From: PALSA-607 sp036509315
GTDB lineage: Bacteria; Actinomycetota; Actinomycetes; Acidothermales; Acidothermaceae
Length of the DNA: 64,000 bases
Assembly: GCA_036509315.1 (NCBI GenBank)
Contig: DATCFU010000172.1
Coordinates: 1 to 64,000 of the forward strand
Direction: 5' to 3'
Part shown: piece by piece, positions 34,050 to 42,636 of the stretch
How positions within the stretch are numbered: position 1 is the first letter of the stretch
Layout of the letters: each line of letters opens with the position of its first letter
Notes under the pieces: model-generated
Told to the model about the DNA's origin: nothing
What the model saw: only the letters and a program-made list of their open reading frames with translations
Database searches by the model: none
Program-made: the position numbers and the translations under genes

Positions 34050-35942
34050 ATGAGTCACGTCACCACACCACGGCCATCGGCTCGAGCGGCGTCGCGAGTT
34101 GTTCCCTACGCACGCGTCGTCGCGGCGGCACTGATCGCCGTCCCGATCTCGTTGCTTGCGACCGGCGTGGCGAACGCCGCGGCCGCCACCCACCTTTCGG
34201 TAAGCGCACCCGCAAGCGCGGTCGTCGGCAACGCAGTGACCGTCACCGTGACCGCGCTGGATAGCGGTAACGCGATCGCGACGACCTACTCGGGGACGGT
34301 GCATTTCACGTCGACCGATGCAGGCGCAGTACTACCGGCGGACTCCACGTTTTCGGGCGGAGTCGGCAACTTCACGGTCAGGTTCTCCGGCACGGGTACC
34401 AAGCATGTAACGGTCACCGACACGACGACGTCGTCGATCACCGGCACCTCGGGGGCGGTGAATGTCACGCAGAGCACGACCCACCTGGCGGCAACCGCGT
34501 CGGCGACCACGACAGCAGGTAGCTCGTTTGTGGTGACCGTGAAAGCCCTCGATGGCAGCGGCAACGTGGTGACGGGATACACCGGAACAGTCAACTTGAC
34601 CAGCAGCGATCCGGCTGCCGTACTGCCGGCGAACTCGACGTTGTCGAGCGGCCAGCATGCCTTCACCGTGACGCTGAAGACCGCAGGCAGCCAAAGCGTT
34701 ACGGCGACCGACACCGCGAACTCGGGGATCGCCGGTACCACCTCAACGATTGTGGTGGCCCCTGCGACGACGACGCATTTCCTCGTCACCGCACCGACAT
34801 CGGCGGCCGTCGGCCTCTCGTTCCTATTTGCCGTGACCGCCAAAGACGCCTACCAGAACACCGCAACGAAATATGCCGGGACAGTGCGCTTCACATCGAC
34901 CGACACCTCGGCGACGCTCAGCGCGAACGCCAAACTGACGAACGGCGTTGGAAACTTCAGCGCGACACTGCGAACGATTGGCGGCCGCGTCGTGAAGGCA
35001 ACCGACACGGTGACCTCGTCGATCACTGGGACGTCGGGCGCCATCACCGTCGTCGCGCGGACATCGCCTACCCGGGTCGCAGGATCTGACCGCATCGGAA
35101 CGGCCGTCGCGGTGTCACAGCTGAACTTCCCGAGCGGTGGGGCAGGCGCCGTGGTGCTCGCGCGCTCCGACGACTTTCCCGACGCCCTCGTTGCCGCCCC
35201 ATTGGCCTCGACGACGCGGGCCCCTTTACTGTTCGTACAAGGAGCAACGTTGCCGGCGGTGACCCGCAATGAGATCAGCCGGGTGCTCGGTACTCGCGGA
35301 ACTGTCTATCTGATCGGCAGCACGTCCGCGATCCCGGCGAACGTCGAAACCACACTTCAATCGCTGGGGTACAGCACTGACCGCATCGGTGGCGCCGACC
35401 GGTACGCGACGGCAGTCGCGGTCGCCAACGTTCTTGGCAACCCCAGCACCGTCTTCCTCGCGACCGGCGTCAACTTCCCGGACGCGTTGTCGGCGGGACC
35501 GGCAGCTGCACACGTAGGTGGCGCTGTGCTGCTGACAGCCGGCTCGTCGATGCCTTCGGTCACCCGGTCGTATCTGAATGCGCACTCGGGCGCGGTCTAT
35601 GCGGTCGGTGGCCCCGCTGCCGCCGCCGATGGCGCCGCGGGTCGAGTCGTCGGCACCGACCGCATGTCGACTGCTGCGACGGTGGCGTCATCGTTCTTCA
35701 CTGCGCCAGTCAGTGTCGGCGTCGCCAGTGGGGCTGCGTTCGCCGATGCCATGTCAGGCGGTGCGTACCTCGCACGCTTGGGAGGTCCGATTCTGCTGAC
35801 GTACCCGACGTCGGTGCCGTCGTCAACAAGCAACTACCTGTCGGCCGTGCGATCAGGCTTGGCGAGCAGCAGCATCTTCGGAGGCACTGCCGCGATTTCG
35901 ACCGGCGTACAGACGACGATCGATCACTTGCTCGGCTTCTGA
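34050..35942 (+). CDS. Secreted Ig-like / cell-wall-binding repeat 2 protein
   Basis: This 630-residue surface protein starts at an ATG behind GGGGGAA. A Sec signal (RVVAAALIAVPISLLATGVANAAAA, cleavage near 50) is followed by three tandem beta-sandwich Ig-like repeats of about 95 residues, each starting THL/THF and containing SGTV or TGTV with TSTD, and ending near TSSITGTSG. The C-terminal 300 residues are three cell wall binding repeat 2 units (GSDRIGTAVAVSQ, GADRYATAVAVAN, GTDRMSTAATVAS, each followed by FPDAL or FADAM). CWB2 units hold proteins to the cell wall non-covalently in other Gram-positives. It probably presents the Ig-like part at the surface. Confidence 0.87.
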   Translation: MSHVTTPRPSARAASRVVPYARVVAAALIAVPISLLATGVANAAAATHLSVSAPASAVVGNAVTVTVTALDSGNAIATTYSGTVHFTSTDAGAVLPADSTFSGGVGNFTVRFSGTGTKHVTVTDTTTSSITGTSGAVNVTQSTTHLAATASATTTAGSSFVVTVKALDGSGNVVTGYTGTVNLTSSDPAAVLPANSTLSSGQHAFTVTLKTAGSQSVTATDTANSGIAGTTSTIVVAPATTTHFLVTAPTSAAVGLSFLFAVTAKDAYQNTATKYAGTVRFTSTDTSATLSANAKLTNGVGNFSATLRTIGGRVVKATDTVTSSITGTSGAITVVARTSPTRVAGSDRIGTAVAVSQLNFPSGGAGAVVLARSDDFPDALVAAPLASTTRAPLLFVQGATLPAVTRNEISRVLGTRGTVYLIGSTSAIPANVETTLQSLGYSTDRIGGADRYATAVAVANVLGNPSTVFLATGVNFPDALSAGPAAAHVGGAVLLTAGSSMPSVTRSYLNAHSGAVYAVGGPAAAADGAAGRVVGTDRMSTAATVASSFFTAPVSVGVASGAAFADAMSGGAYLARLGGPILLTYPTSVPSSTSNYLSAVRSGLASSSIFGGTAAISTGVQTTIDHLLGF

Positions 35943-35947
35943 TGGTC

Positions 35948-37330
35948 TTAGTCGAGGTAGTCGCGCAGCACCTGTGAGCGAGACGGGTGCCGCAGCTTTG
36001 ACATGGTCTTCGACTCGATCTGACGGATTCGCTCGCGGGTAACTCCGTAGACCTTGCCGATCTCGTCGAGCGTCTTGGGCTGCCCGTCGGTGAGGCCAAA
36101 ACGCATCGAGACGACGCCGGCCTCACGCTCGGACAACGTGTCGAGCACCGAGTGCAGCTGCTCCTGCAGCAGCGTGAACGACACCGCCTCGGCGGGCACG
36201 ATGGCCTCGGAGTCCTCGATGAGGTCGCCGAACTCGCTGTCGCCGTCTTCACCGAGCGGCGTATGCAAGCTAATGGGCTCGCGACCGTACTTCTGGACCT
36301 CGATGACCTTCTCGGGGGTCATGTCGAGTTCGGCGGCGAGCTCTTCGGGAGTCGGTTCGCGGCCGAGGTCCTGCAACATCTGGCGCTGGACGCGCGCAAG
36401 CTTGTTGATGACCTCGACCATGTGCACCGGGATGCGGATCGTGCGGGCCTGGTCAGCCATCGCCCGAGTGATCGCCTGGCGAATCCACCACGTGGCATAC
36501 GTCGAGAACTTGTAGCCCTTGGTGTAGTCGAACTTCTCGACGGCCCGGATGAGGCCGAGGTTGCCCTCTTGGATCAGGTCGAGGAAGAGCATGCCCCGGC
36601 CGGTGTAGCGCTTTGCGAGCGAGACGACCAGCCGGAGGTTGGCTTCCAGCAGGTGGTTCTTCGCCCGCCGCCCGTCTTCGGCGATCCATTCGAACTCCTT
36701 GCGGAGCTTGACCGTGAGCTTCTCACCGGAGTTGAGCTTCTCCTCAGCGAAGAGTCCGGCCTCGATCCGCTTCGCGAGCTCGACTTCTTGCTCGGCGTTG
36801 AGCAGCGGCACCTTGCCGATCTGCTTCAGGTAGTCCTTGACCGGGTCGGCGGTAGCGCCGGCGCTGACCAGCTGCGCCTGGGGCTCGCCGTCGTCCTCGA
36901 CGACAACCTCCACCGGCTCGTCGTCCTCGTCGACTTCCTCGACCGCGTCGCCGACCACGATTGCGGCGGCCGGATCGACCGGGTCTACGACGTCCGCGAC
37001 GATGTCGACGTCCACCTCCGCGATGTCGACTTCGACGTCGACGAGATCGACTTCGAGCACGACGTCGTCAGCGAATACGTCGGGATCGACGTCCGCCTCG
37101 AGATCGGGGTCGAGGTCAGCGACGACGGCCTGGTCGACTACTAACGCGACGGGAGCCGTCTTACCGGCCTTCGCCGCGGCCGACTTTGCCGGCGGCCGGC
37201 CGTTGCTCGTGGGTTCAGACACGTCTGTCGCGGCGTTGAGATTGCCCCTGGCCTTCGTGGTAACTCCCATGGTCTTGGCGCTCGTAATCGCGTCTTCGGT
37301 CCGGCTCATGGCCGCGGTCTTCAGTGCCAC
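35948..37330 (-). CDS. sigA: Principal RNA polymerase sigma factor (SigA/HrdB/RpoD)
   Basis: This 460-residue primary sigma factor directs most housekeeping transcription. Region 1.2 (ADPVKDYLKQIGKVPLLNAEQEVELAKRIEAG), 2.1-2.4 (LRLVVSLAKRYTGRGMLFLDLIQEGNLGLIRAVEKFDYTKGYKFSTYATWWIRQAITRA), 3 and 4.2 (TLDEIGKVYGVTRERIRQIESKTMSKLRHPSR) are all canonical. The first 150 residues are low-complexity, with an acidic Val-Asp repeat (DVEVDIAEVDVDIVADVV) typical of long actinobacterial versions. I take the GTG at 37328-37330; an ATG 7 codons later is possible. The large plus-strand open frame over the acidic part is a shadow. Confidence 0.96.
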   Translation of the reverse strand: MALKTAAMSRTEDAITSAKTMGVTTKARGNLNAATDVSEPTSNGRPPAKSAAAKAGKTAPVALVVDQAVVADLDPDLEADVDPDVFADDVVLEVDLVDVEVDIAEVDVDIVADVVDPVDPAAAIVVGDAVEEVDEDDEPVEVVVEDDGEPQAQLVSAGATADPVKDYLKQIGKVPLLNAEQEVELAKRIEAGLFAEEKLNSGEKLTVKLRKEFEWIAEDGRRAKNHLLEANLRLVVSLAKRYTGRGMLFLDLIQEGNLGLIRAVEKFDYTKGYKFSTYATWWIRQAITRAMADQARTIRIPVHMVEVINKLARVQRQMLQDLGREPTPEELAAELDMTPEKVIEVQKYGREPISLHTPLGEDGDSEFGDLIEDSEAIVPAEAVSFTLLQEQLHSVLDTLSEREAGVVSMRFGLTDGQPKTLDEIGKVYGVTRERIRQIESKTMSKLRHPSRSQVLRDYLD

Positions 37331-37443
37331 GCTCTTCGTCTTGACATGTTGGCTCGCGGATGAGTACCGCTGGGCCGGAACCCGGTCGTGCGTGGTCCCG
37401 CCATTGTAGCCACGGCAACCGCCATCGTCGGTCGCCCGGCGGC

Positions 37444-38757
37444 TCAGGGCGTGACGCGATCACGCAGGGTGAAGACCGTGGTAGTCGCCGAACCGCCCAT
37501 AAACGGGCGTAAAGCTGCCTGGACGTCGGCTATCAGCGGGTTCGGGGAGTCCGTCAGGACCACTGCCCGGCGGGCGTAGAGCGAAACGTCGTGGCTGGCC
37601 ACGATGTTGTGCTCGTCGTCGGCGAATCGATAGGTCAACCGCTCAACACTCTGCTGGGACGCCGGCGGATCGGCGGCGTCGAGGTGGGTCACAATGTCGT
37701 TCACGTTTTCGATGCTCAGAACGCGGGTGCCGCTGCCGTCGGCCACCGGCATGGAGCTGATCGGCGCGCCCGCCGCCACCACCTGCTTCACCCGCACCCG
37801 AGCACCGTTGAACGCTGGGTCGCCAGCCAGATCCATCGCAACGATGCCACCCTCGCTGTGCCCCACCAGCAACACCTCGGCGCCGTGCGGAACGAGTGCG
37901 GTGTCAATCGCCTCCCGCACACACGTTGTGTAGTTCGTCGTCGTACGGACGAGTGCCGCGCCAGACCCAAGCAAATCCTCTGGGTCTGAGGTACTGGTCA
38001 TGCTTCGCATGCCAGACAGGACGACGACGTAGCGCACAACACCGCCGGTGCTCGTTACCCGCTGCACCGCGATCGACGCCGTCGGCTGGTCCTCGAGATC
38101 GCCCACCCGGTCGAGCATCGAGCCGATGGACGGCGGTGGTTGCCGGCCCCACGACGGCGCATATCTCGAGATCGAGACACTGCCTCCTGTTCGTTGGCCA
38201 CCTGGAATCAGCGGCGCAAGCGGCAAGCCGAACACGGGATCAACGGACATCGGCCGATGTTGCGCGACATCGAGGCGAAATCGCAGGGAGGGCGCGAAAA
38301 GCTCGAGCAGTAGCTGCGTGTGCGGAGCTGCGTATCCAGTGATCGCATTGGCGAGTGCCGCGCTGTCGCGCGTGCCGTCGCGCAGTGCACGGCGGGGATC
38401 GAGCGTCAACTCCAACGGCAGGGCGACAAGCCACCGCCCGAGCGCCGCGACCTGGTGTAGCGGCAGATCGTCGACGTACTGCTCCTTGGCAATGACCGCC
38501 TTGAGGAGCACGGAGTCGACCTCCAGACCTGCGCTCAAGGCGGCCAGGCCGCGCGGCCCGACTGCGGCGCTCAGAATGCCGGCTTCAGCCCGAGCGGCAC
38601 CCATCGGGTCGAACATCGCGCTCGCGAGCAGGTCGGACGAGCAGGCGAGCGCGGCAACGTGAAACCCGGTGCGTGCCATTGACGCCGCAGCCTCACCCCA
38701 TACCGCTGACATGCGGGCGAGCTCTTCGTAGTCGACGATCTCCGCGGCACCGCTCAC
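37444..38757 (-). CDS. Alpha/beta-hydrolase (lipase-like) coupled to a WXG100-like protein
   Basis: This 437-residue protein has an N-terminal helical segment (about 1-130) and a C-terminal alpha/beta-hydrolase domain with the nucleophile elbow VGHSEGGIVAM (Ser near 301). An Asp in NVNDIVTHLD and a His in NIVASHDVSLY are likely triad members. There is no signal peptide. The start GTG overlaps the stop of the upstream WXG100-like gene (GTGA), so the two are translationally coupled, a layout seen for ESX/type VII substrates and their partner effectors. It could be a secreted lipase or a polymorphic-toxin-like effector; neither is shown. Convergent or adjacent ESX machinery is absent from the window. 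Confidence 0.72.
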   Translation of the reverse strand: MSGAAEIVDYEELARMSAVWGEAAASMARTGFHVAALACSSDLLASAMFDPMGAARAEAGILSAAVGPRGLAALSAGLEVDSVLLKAVIAKEQYVDDLPLHQVAALGRWLVALPLELTLDPRRALRDGTRDSAALANAITGYAAPHTQLLLELFAPSLRFRLDVAQHRPMSVDPVFGLPLAPLIPGGQRTGGSVSISRYAPSWGRQPPPSIGSMLDRVGDLEDQPTASIAVQRVTSTGGVVRYVVVLSGMRSMTSTSDPEDLLGSGAALVRTTTNYTTCVREAIDTALVPHGAEVLLVGHSEGGIVAMDLAGDPAFNGARVRVKQVVAAGAPISSMPVADGSGTRVLSIENVNDIVTHLDAADPPASQQSVERLTYRFADDEHNIVASHDVSLYARRAVVLTDSPNPLIADVQAALRPFMGGSATTTVFTLRDRVTP

Positions 38758-39101
38758 AGGCGGACGCCGCCGACGAATGCTCGCCCGACATCGACAGCCC
38801 CGCGGACCACCGCGTGCTCGGCAGCAAGTTCAAGTCTGCGAAGGCGTACCTTCTCCGCTTCGACGCCATCGGAGTACCGGAATGCCGCCTGCGCGGCACC
38901 CCGCAGGAGATCGGCGACCGCGCCGCACTGCCGCCGCCGCTGATCGACCCGAGTGCGAAACGCGTCGGCCGCGATCGACGTCCAGATTGCCTCAGCAGCA
39001 GCCCGCACCAGTTGCGCGCCGGCCATCTCGACCTGCACCGCGCGCTGATTGAGCTCTAGCCCGATCTCCTCGATGTTCGACACCGCACCACCATTTCGCA
39101 T
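38754..39101 (-). CDS. WXG100-like small helical protein
   Basis: This 115-residue protein is predicted to be two helices joined by a turn: EIGLELNQRAVQVEMAGAQLVRAAAEAIWTSIAADAFRTRVDQRRRQCGAVADLLR. The W-T-S-x-A-A-D-A-F turn matches the W-x-G motif region of ESAT-6/WXG100 proteins, with Ser in place of Gly. Such proteins are substrates or chaperones of type VII secretion. An in-frame GTG six codons downstream could be the true start; neither has a strong ribosome site. Its stop overlaps the hydrolase start by 4 bp. Confidence 0.65.
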   Translation of the reverse strand: MRNGGAVSNIEEIGLELNQRAVQVEMAGAQLVRAAAEAIWTSIAADAFRTRVDQRRRQCGAVADLLRGAAQAAFRYSDGVEAEKVRLRRLELAAEHAVVRGAVDVGRAFVGGVRL

Positions 39102-39108
39102 AGCCGTC

Positions 39109-39156
39109 CCGACGTAGTGCCGTACCGACGTAGTGCCGTACCGACGTAGTGCCGGA
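39109..39156. repeat. 16-bp tandem repeat, three units
   Basis: The unit CCGACGTAGTGCCGTA occurs at 39109-39124 and 39125-39140, with a third copy differing at one base at 39141-39156 and a decayed fourth after it. It lies just upstream of the WXG100-like gene, in its likely promoter region, and before the acetyltransferase gene. Confidence 0.85.
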
Positions 39157-39292
39157 CGGACGTCGCGCCGGTCTCGACGAACCTATGAGTGGCAGGTCAC
39201 GTAGCGGTTAGCCGCGCGAACTTCAGTGGAGGGCGCCAGCGGTTGTGGAGAGTCAAGGCGCCCGCGAGGACGGCGACCCATACCCTCGTGCC

Positions 39293-39796
39293 ATGCCTTG
39301 GCTGCCTGCCGACGTCGTGCACCCGTCGTGCGTCGATGTTGATGCCGAACACCACTTGAGGCCGATACGGGAGACGGACGTCGACCTCGACATGGTCGCC
39401 GTGATGGGCTCGCAGGCACGACTGTGGTCGATATTCGGCGCGGCGTGGGGGTGGCCGTCAGCGTCGATGACCCACGAGCAAGATCGGGCCGATCTGGCCC
39501 GACACGAGGCGGAGGTCGAAGCGCACGAGTCGTTCAACTACGCGTTTTTCGACGCTGCGGAGTCGGCATTGCTCGGATGCGTCTACATCGATCCGCCGGA
39601 GAAGACTGGAGCCGACGCCGAGATCTGCTGGTGGGTAGTGGATGGGCTCGTCGGCACTGCGACCGAGGCAGGACTCGACGAACTCGTTCCGCACTGGATC
39701 GCGACGAGCTGGCCATTTGAGAACCCGCGCAATATCGGACGCGACATCGCCTGGACGCATTGGCTCGAGCTACCCGACACCAAACAGGCGCCGTAA
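39293..39796 (+). CDS. GNAT-like N-acetyltransferase domain protein
   Basis: This 167-residue protein starts MPWLPADVVHPSCVDVDAEHHLRPIRETDVDLDM. It has strands and helices in GNAT order: the LRPIRETD opening, the central FFDAAESALLGCVYIDPPE and then AEICWWVVD. The ATG at 39293 gives the usual N-terminus; the frame is open 16 codons upstream from a GTG. The acetyl-CoA R/Q-x-x-G-x-G/A loop is not clear, so catalytic activity is uncertain. It is convergent with the HhH-GPD gene, with no gap between them. Confidence 0.62.
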   Translation: MPWLPADVVHPSCVDVDAEHHLRPIRETDVDLDMVAVMGSQARLWSIFGAAWGWPSASMTHEQDRADLARHEAEVEAHESFNYAFFDAAESALLGCVYIDPPEKTGADAEICWWVVDGLVGTATEAGLDELVPHWIATSWPFENPRNIGRDIAWTHWLELPDTKQAP

Positions 39797-40372
39797 CTAC
39801 GCGCCCGCTCGCGCGGCTGCCTTCATCTCTTTCTTGTGATCGCGAACCTTCTGCAATGACTCAGGGCTGACGACATCGGCGACTGATCGGAAGATGCCGT
39901 CCTCGCCATACGGACCAGCTGCTTCGCGCCAGCCACGTGGCCGCACGCCGCGCTGTTTCCCCAAGAAAGCAACGAAAATCCGCGCCTTTTGCTGACCGAA
40001 ACCAGGCAGTGTCGCCACTCGTGCATGCAACTCCGCGCCCGACTTTGCGCCCTCCCATACCGCTTCGGCGCGCGCGTCGTAGTCGTCGATCAGCAGGCGA
40101 GCGAGTGCCTGCACCCGCGCTGCCATGGCGCCGGGGAAACGGTGGATTGCGGGTGGGCCCACAAACAGAGCGGCGAACTTCTCCGGGTCGTACTCAGCGA
40201 TGTCATGCGCGTTCAGCTGGTCGACACCCATCCGCTGCGCGAGCAGGTAAGAACCGGCGAAGGCCCGCTCCATCGGGAACTGCTGGTCGAGCAACATGCC
40301 GACGAGCAAGGCCAGGGGATCACGGTCGAGCAACGCATCGGCGTCCGCCTGTTGGGCGATATGAAGAGTCAT
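39797..40372 (-). CDS. HhH-GPD family base-excision repair protein
   Basis: This 191-residue protein resembles the short actinobacterial HhH-GPD proteins. It begins MTLHIAQQADADALLDRDPLALLVGMLLDQQFPMERAFAGSYLLAQRMG and contains the helix-hairpin-helix ARVATLPGFGQQKARIFVAFLGK. No iron-sulfur cysteine cluster follows, unlike MutY/EndoIII. Members are predicted DNA glycosylases, though their substrates are not settled. The catalytic Asp of the family would be near VADVVSPESLQ. It is upstream of no partner; DUF1684 is transcribed in the same direction 62 bp before it. Confidence 0.8.
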   Translation of the reverse strand: MTLHIAQQADADALLDRDPLALLVGMLLDQQFPMERAFAGSYLLAQRMGVDQLNAHDIAEYDPEKFAALFVGPPAIHRFPGAMAARVQALARLLIDDYDARAEAVWEGAKSGAELHARVATLPGFGQQKARIFVAFLGKQRGVRPRGWREAAGPYGEDGIFRSVADVVSPESLQKVRDHKKEMKAAARAGA

Positions 40373-40434
40373 CGGGTAGCTCCGTCCAGTCGATGCTCAA
40401 GCCTGGCAGATTCCCCGTGACCTCGGAAAGGCGG

Positions 40435-41058
40435 TCAGTACCAACCGCCGGCGGGAAGTTGCTCGCCAACGGGCACCTCGGCATCGAGCACATTGCCAGG
40501 TGGCGCCAGCGGGCAGGCCCACGCGGCGTCGTAGGCGCACGACGGGTGGTAAGCGAAGTTGAAGTCGAGCACCATCGTGCCCGCCGCGGCGTCATTGCCG
40601 AGGTCGGCGCCCTTCGCGGTATCGATCAAGTAGCGACCGCCGCCGTAGGTCGTGTGGTTCGCCGTCCGGTCGCGCAAGGGAATGAACAAGCCTCCGCCGT
40701 AACTGCGCAGCGCCCACACGTCGAGGCTGCCGACGTCAGGCACGACGACCTGTCCAACCTTGTCGAAGGGCACTATGCCGTCGGTGCCGGTTGCGACGTC
40801 GATGTGCAAGGGCTCGACGTCGACATCGACCGGCAGCACGAACCGCCACGTCGGGTCGTAGGCCGTGACAGGCAGGCCGGTGAACGCGGCACGACGACCG
40901 ACCGCAATCGGTGACTGAGGATGATGCGCGAACAGATCATCACGCTCGGCTGACCACAGGGCATGCGCCGCCGCGACGCCGCTGGCGGTGCGGACCGCCG
41001 CGTAGACCGCGTGCACCCGCCGCCGCCAATCCAGCAGGGTCAAGCCGTGATTGTCCAC
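40435..41058 (-). CDS. DUF1684 family protein
   Basis: This 207-residue protein matches DUF1684: WRRRVHAVYAAVR, an HALWSAERDDLFAHHPQSPI block, then the late GGGRYLIDTAKGAD, LDFNFAYHPSCAYDAAWACPLAPPGNVL and PVGEQ. The final Y-H-P-S-C-x-Y and C-P-L-A-P-x-N are the conserved C-terminal signature. The function is unknown. No signal peptide. It lies 62 bp before the HhH-GPD gene on the same strand. Confidence 0.85.
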   Translation of the reverse strand: MDNHGLTLLDWRRRVHAVYAAVRTASGVAAAHALWSAERDDLFAHHPQSPIAVGRRAAFTGLPVTAYDPTWRFVLPVDVDVEPLHIDVATGTDGIVPFDKVGQVVVPDVGSLDVWALRSYGGGLFIPLRDRTANHTTYGGGRYLIDTAKGADLGNDAAAGTMVLDFNFAYHPSCAYDAAWACPLAPPGNVLDAEVPVGEQLPAGGWY

Positions 41059-41143
41059 GCTATCTAGTCTGCCTCACTGGGCTCGGGGGAACCGTTTTGC
41101 TTGCCGGCTGCGACAGTGAGGATGTGAGTGCAAGTAGGCACCG

Positions 41144-41740
41144 ATGACGCCGCACCCCGACGTTAGGGATGACGCTGTGCTGCTGCGCGCCGTCGCCCGC
41201 GGGGATGAAGACGCCCTTGCGACCTTGTACGACCGACACGCCGCATGGCTGACGATTCGCCTATCGCGCCGGTGTGGTCGCCCGGATGTGGTCGATCACG
41301 CGGTTCAAGACACGTTTCTTGCCGTATGGCGCGACGCGCGCGCGTATCGAGGCGACGGGAGCGTCCCGGCCTTCATCTGGGGCATCGGAATCCGCCGATT
41401 GATCGACGGCATCCGCCGAGAGTCCGCAACGACACATCCGCCTCGGATGCGCGCGGCCGATGCAGATGTCGTGGTCTCCGCGGAGGATCAGGTTCTGGTC
41501 GGCCTGGAACACGGGGACCTCGGCCAGGCACTCGCGCAGCTGTCACCCGAGCTGCGGGCCGCACTCGAAGCGACCGTCCTTGACGGGCTCACCTGCGCAG
41601 AGGCCGGCGTACTGCTGGGGATCGCCGAGGGCACCGTCAAGTCTCGCTGCTCGCGTGCCCGGATAGCCCTGCGCGCCGCACTCGCCGAGCAGACCCGCTC
41701 TGCCCCAACACCCCGTAGGCAAGCCTGGGAGAGTCCATGA
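41144..41740 (+). CDS. ECF RNA polymerase sigma factor of membrane cluster
   Basis: This 198-residue ECF sigma factor has region 2 (LLRAVARGDEDALATLYDRHAAWLTIRLSRR, VQDTFLAVWRDARAYRGDGSVPAFIWGIGIRRLID) and region 4 (LAQLSPELRAALEATVLDGLTCAEAGVLLGIAEGTVKSRCSRARIALRAAL). The final codons overlap the anti-sigma start (ATGA) by 4 bp. The pair probably forms a stimulus-responsive switch in which the zinc anti-sigma factor holds the sigma factor until a signal arrives. The likely targets are its own operon with the ABC ATPase and membrane proteins. Confidence 0.88.
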   Translation: MTPHPDVRDDAVLLRAVARGDEDALATLYDRHAAWLTIRLSRRCGRPDVVDHAVQDTFLAVWRDARAYRGDGSVPAFIWGIGIRRLIDGIRRESATTHPPRMRAADADVVVSAEDQVLVGLEHGDLGQALAQLSPELRAALEATVLDGLTCAEAGVLLGIAEGTVKSRCSRARIALRAALAEQTRSAPTPRRQAWESP

Positions 41741-42636
41741 CACCTGAACTCTTTGACGGTCCTGAACCGGCGCCAAGCGCAGGCTGGCACGCCCCGGTGA
41801 CCGTCCTTGCGAGCTACGCGGCGGGTGATCTCGGCAACACCTATGTGTGGTCGATCGAAGCCCACTTGTCCGACTGCGCGCTCTGCCGCGGCCAGCTGTC
41901 GGTGCATACCGATAACGAGCGTCTTGCACGGAACCGCTCGGTAGTTCTGGCGATGGCTGCGATACCCGGCGCGCGATGGCCTCGGCGTCTGGCGCGCCGC
42001 TTGGGGCTTCCGGACCACGTTCTCGTCTTGCTGTCCGCGACATCGTCGTTGCGGCGGTCGTGGCTGCTGTCAGTCGTCGCAGTGCTCGGTGTAGTGACGG
42101 GAGAGTCTTTGCTGGTGCACGCCCTCTGGCCACACCATGCAGGTATTGCTGCGTATTCAGAACCAGCGGTGTTGGCACCGCTTCTGCTGGTTGGGCCGCT
42201 GCTCGTGCTGGTTGGCGTTGCGGCTGCCTTTGTGCCGTCGCTCGATCCTGGTTATCGGCTGGCCGTCGCGGCGCCGTTCTCCAGTCTGACGTTGCTGCTG
42301 GTACGAGCCGTCTCCGCGCTTACCGCTGCCTTGATTCCGCTGGCCTGCGCCGCCGTGGTGGTACCTGGACCGCGCTGGCTGCCCGCGGCCTTGTTGTTGC
42401 CTTCGCTGGCGCTGTGCGCGTTCGCGCTCGCGGCCGCGACCGTCGTAGGTCCAACGGCGGCCGTCGTGACGTCGGGCGCAATGTGGGCGCTGCCGGTCGC
42501 CTGGCTAACGGTGACCCAGTCTCCGTTGGAGAGCGTGGAGGCACACGGGCAGAGCCTGTGTGCGGTCGTCGCTGTCGCCGCAGTTGCGGTCGTCTTCGCG
42601 CGTCGCGATCGGTTGGAGATGAGATGGGCGAGTTGA
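41737..42636 (+). CDS. Membrane-anchored zinc anti-sigma factor
   Basis: This 299-residue protein has a ZAS-like motif near the N-terminus (VWSIEAHLSDCALCRGQL, the H-x3-C-x2-C arrangement), followed by six or so membrane helices from about residue 95 (LLSVVAVLGVVTGESLLVHALW, LLLVGPLLVLVGVAAAFV and others). It should bind the upstream ECF sigma factor and tether it to the membrane, with signal perception through the membrane part. The start overlaps the sigma gene (ATGA) and the end overlaps the ABC ATPase start by 13 bp. Confidence 0.8.
   Translation: MTPELFDGPEPAPSAGWHAPVTVLASYAAGDLGNTYVWSIEAHLSDCALCRGQLSVHTDNERLARNRSVVLAMAAIPGARWPRRLARRLGLPDHVLVLLSATSSLRRSWLLSVVAVLGVVTGESLLVHALWPHHAGIAAYSEPAVLAPLLLVGPLLVLVGVAAAFVPSLDPGYRLAVAAPFSSLTLLLVRAVSALTAALIPLACAAVVVPGPRWLPAALLLPSLALCAFALAAATVVGPTAAVVTSGAMWALPVAWLTVTQSPLESVEAHGQSLCAVVAVAAVAVVFARRDRLEMRWAS

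Noticed and set aside
36152..37144. A 330-codon plus-strand open frame over the 5' part of sigA
   Set aside because: It is antisense to the principal sigma factor, has no ribosome site, and its translation is the complement of the acidic Val-Asp repeat. The sigma factor frame has full domain structure.
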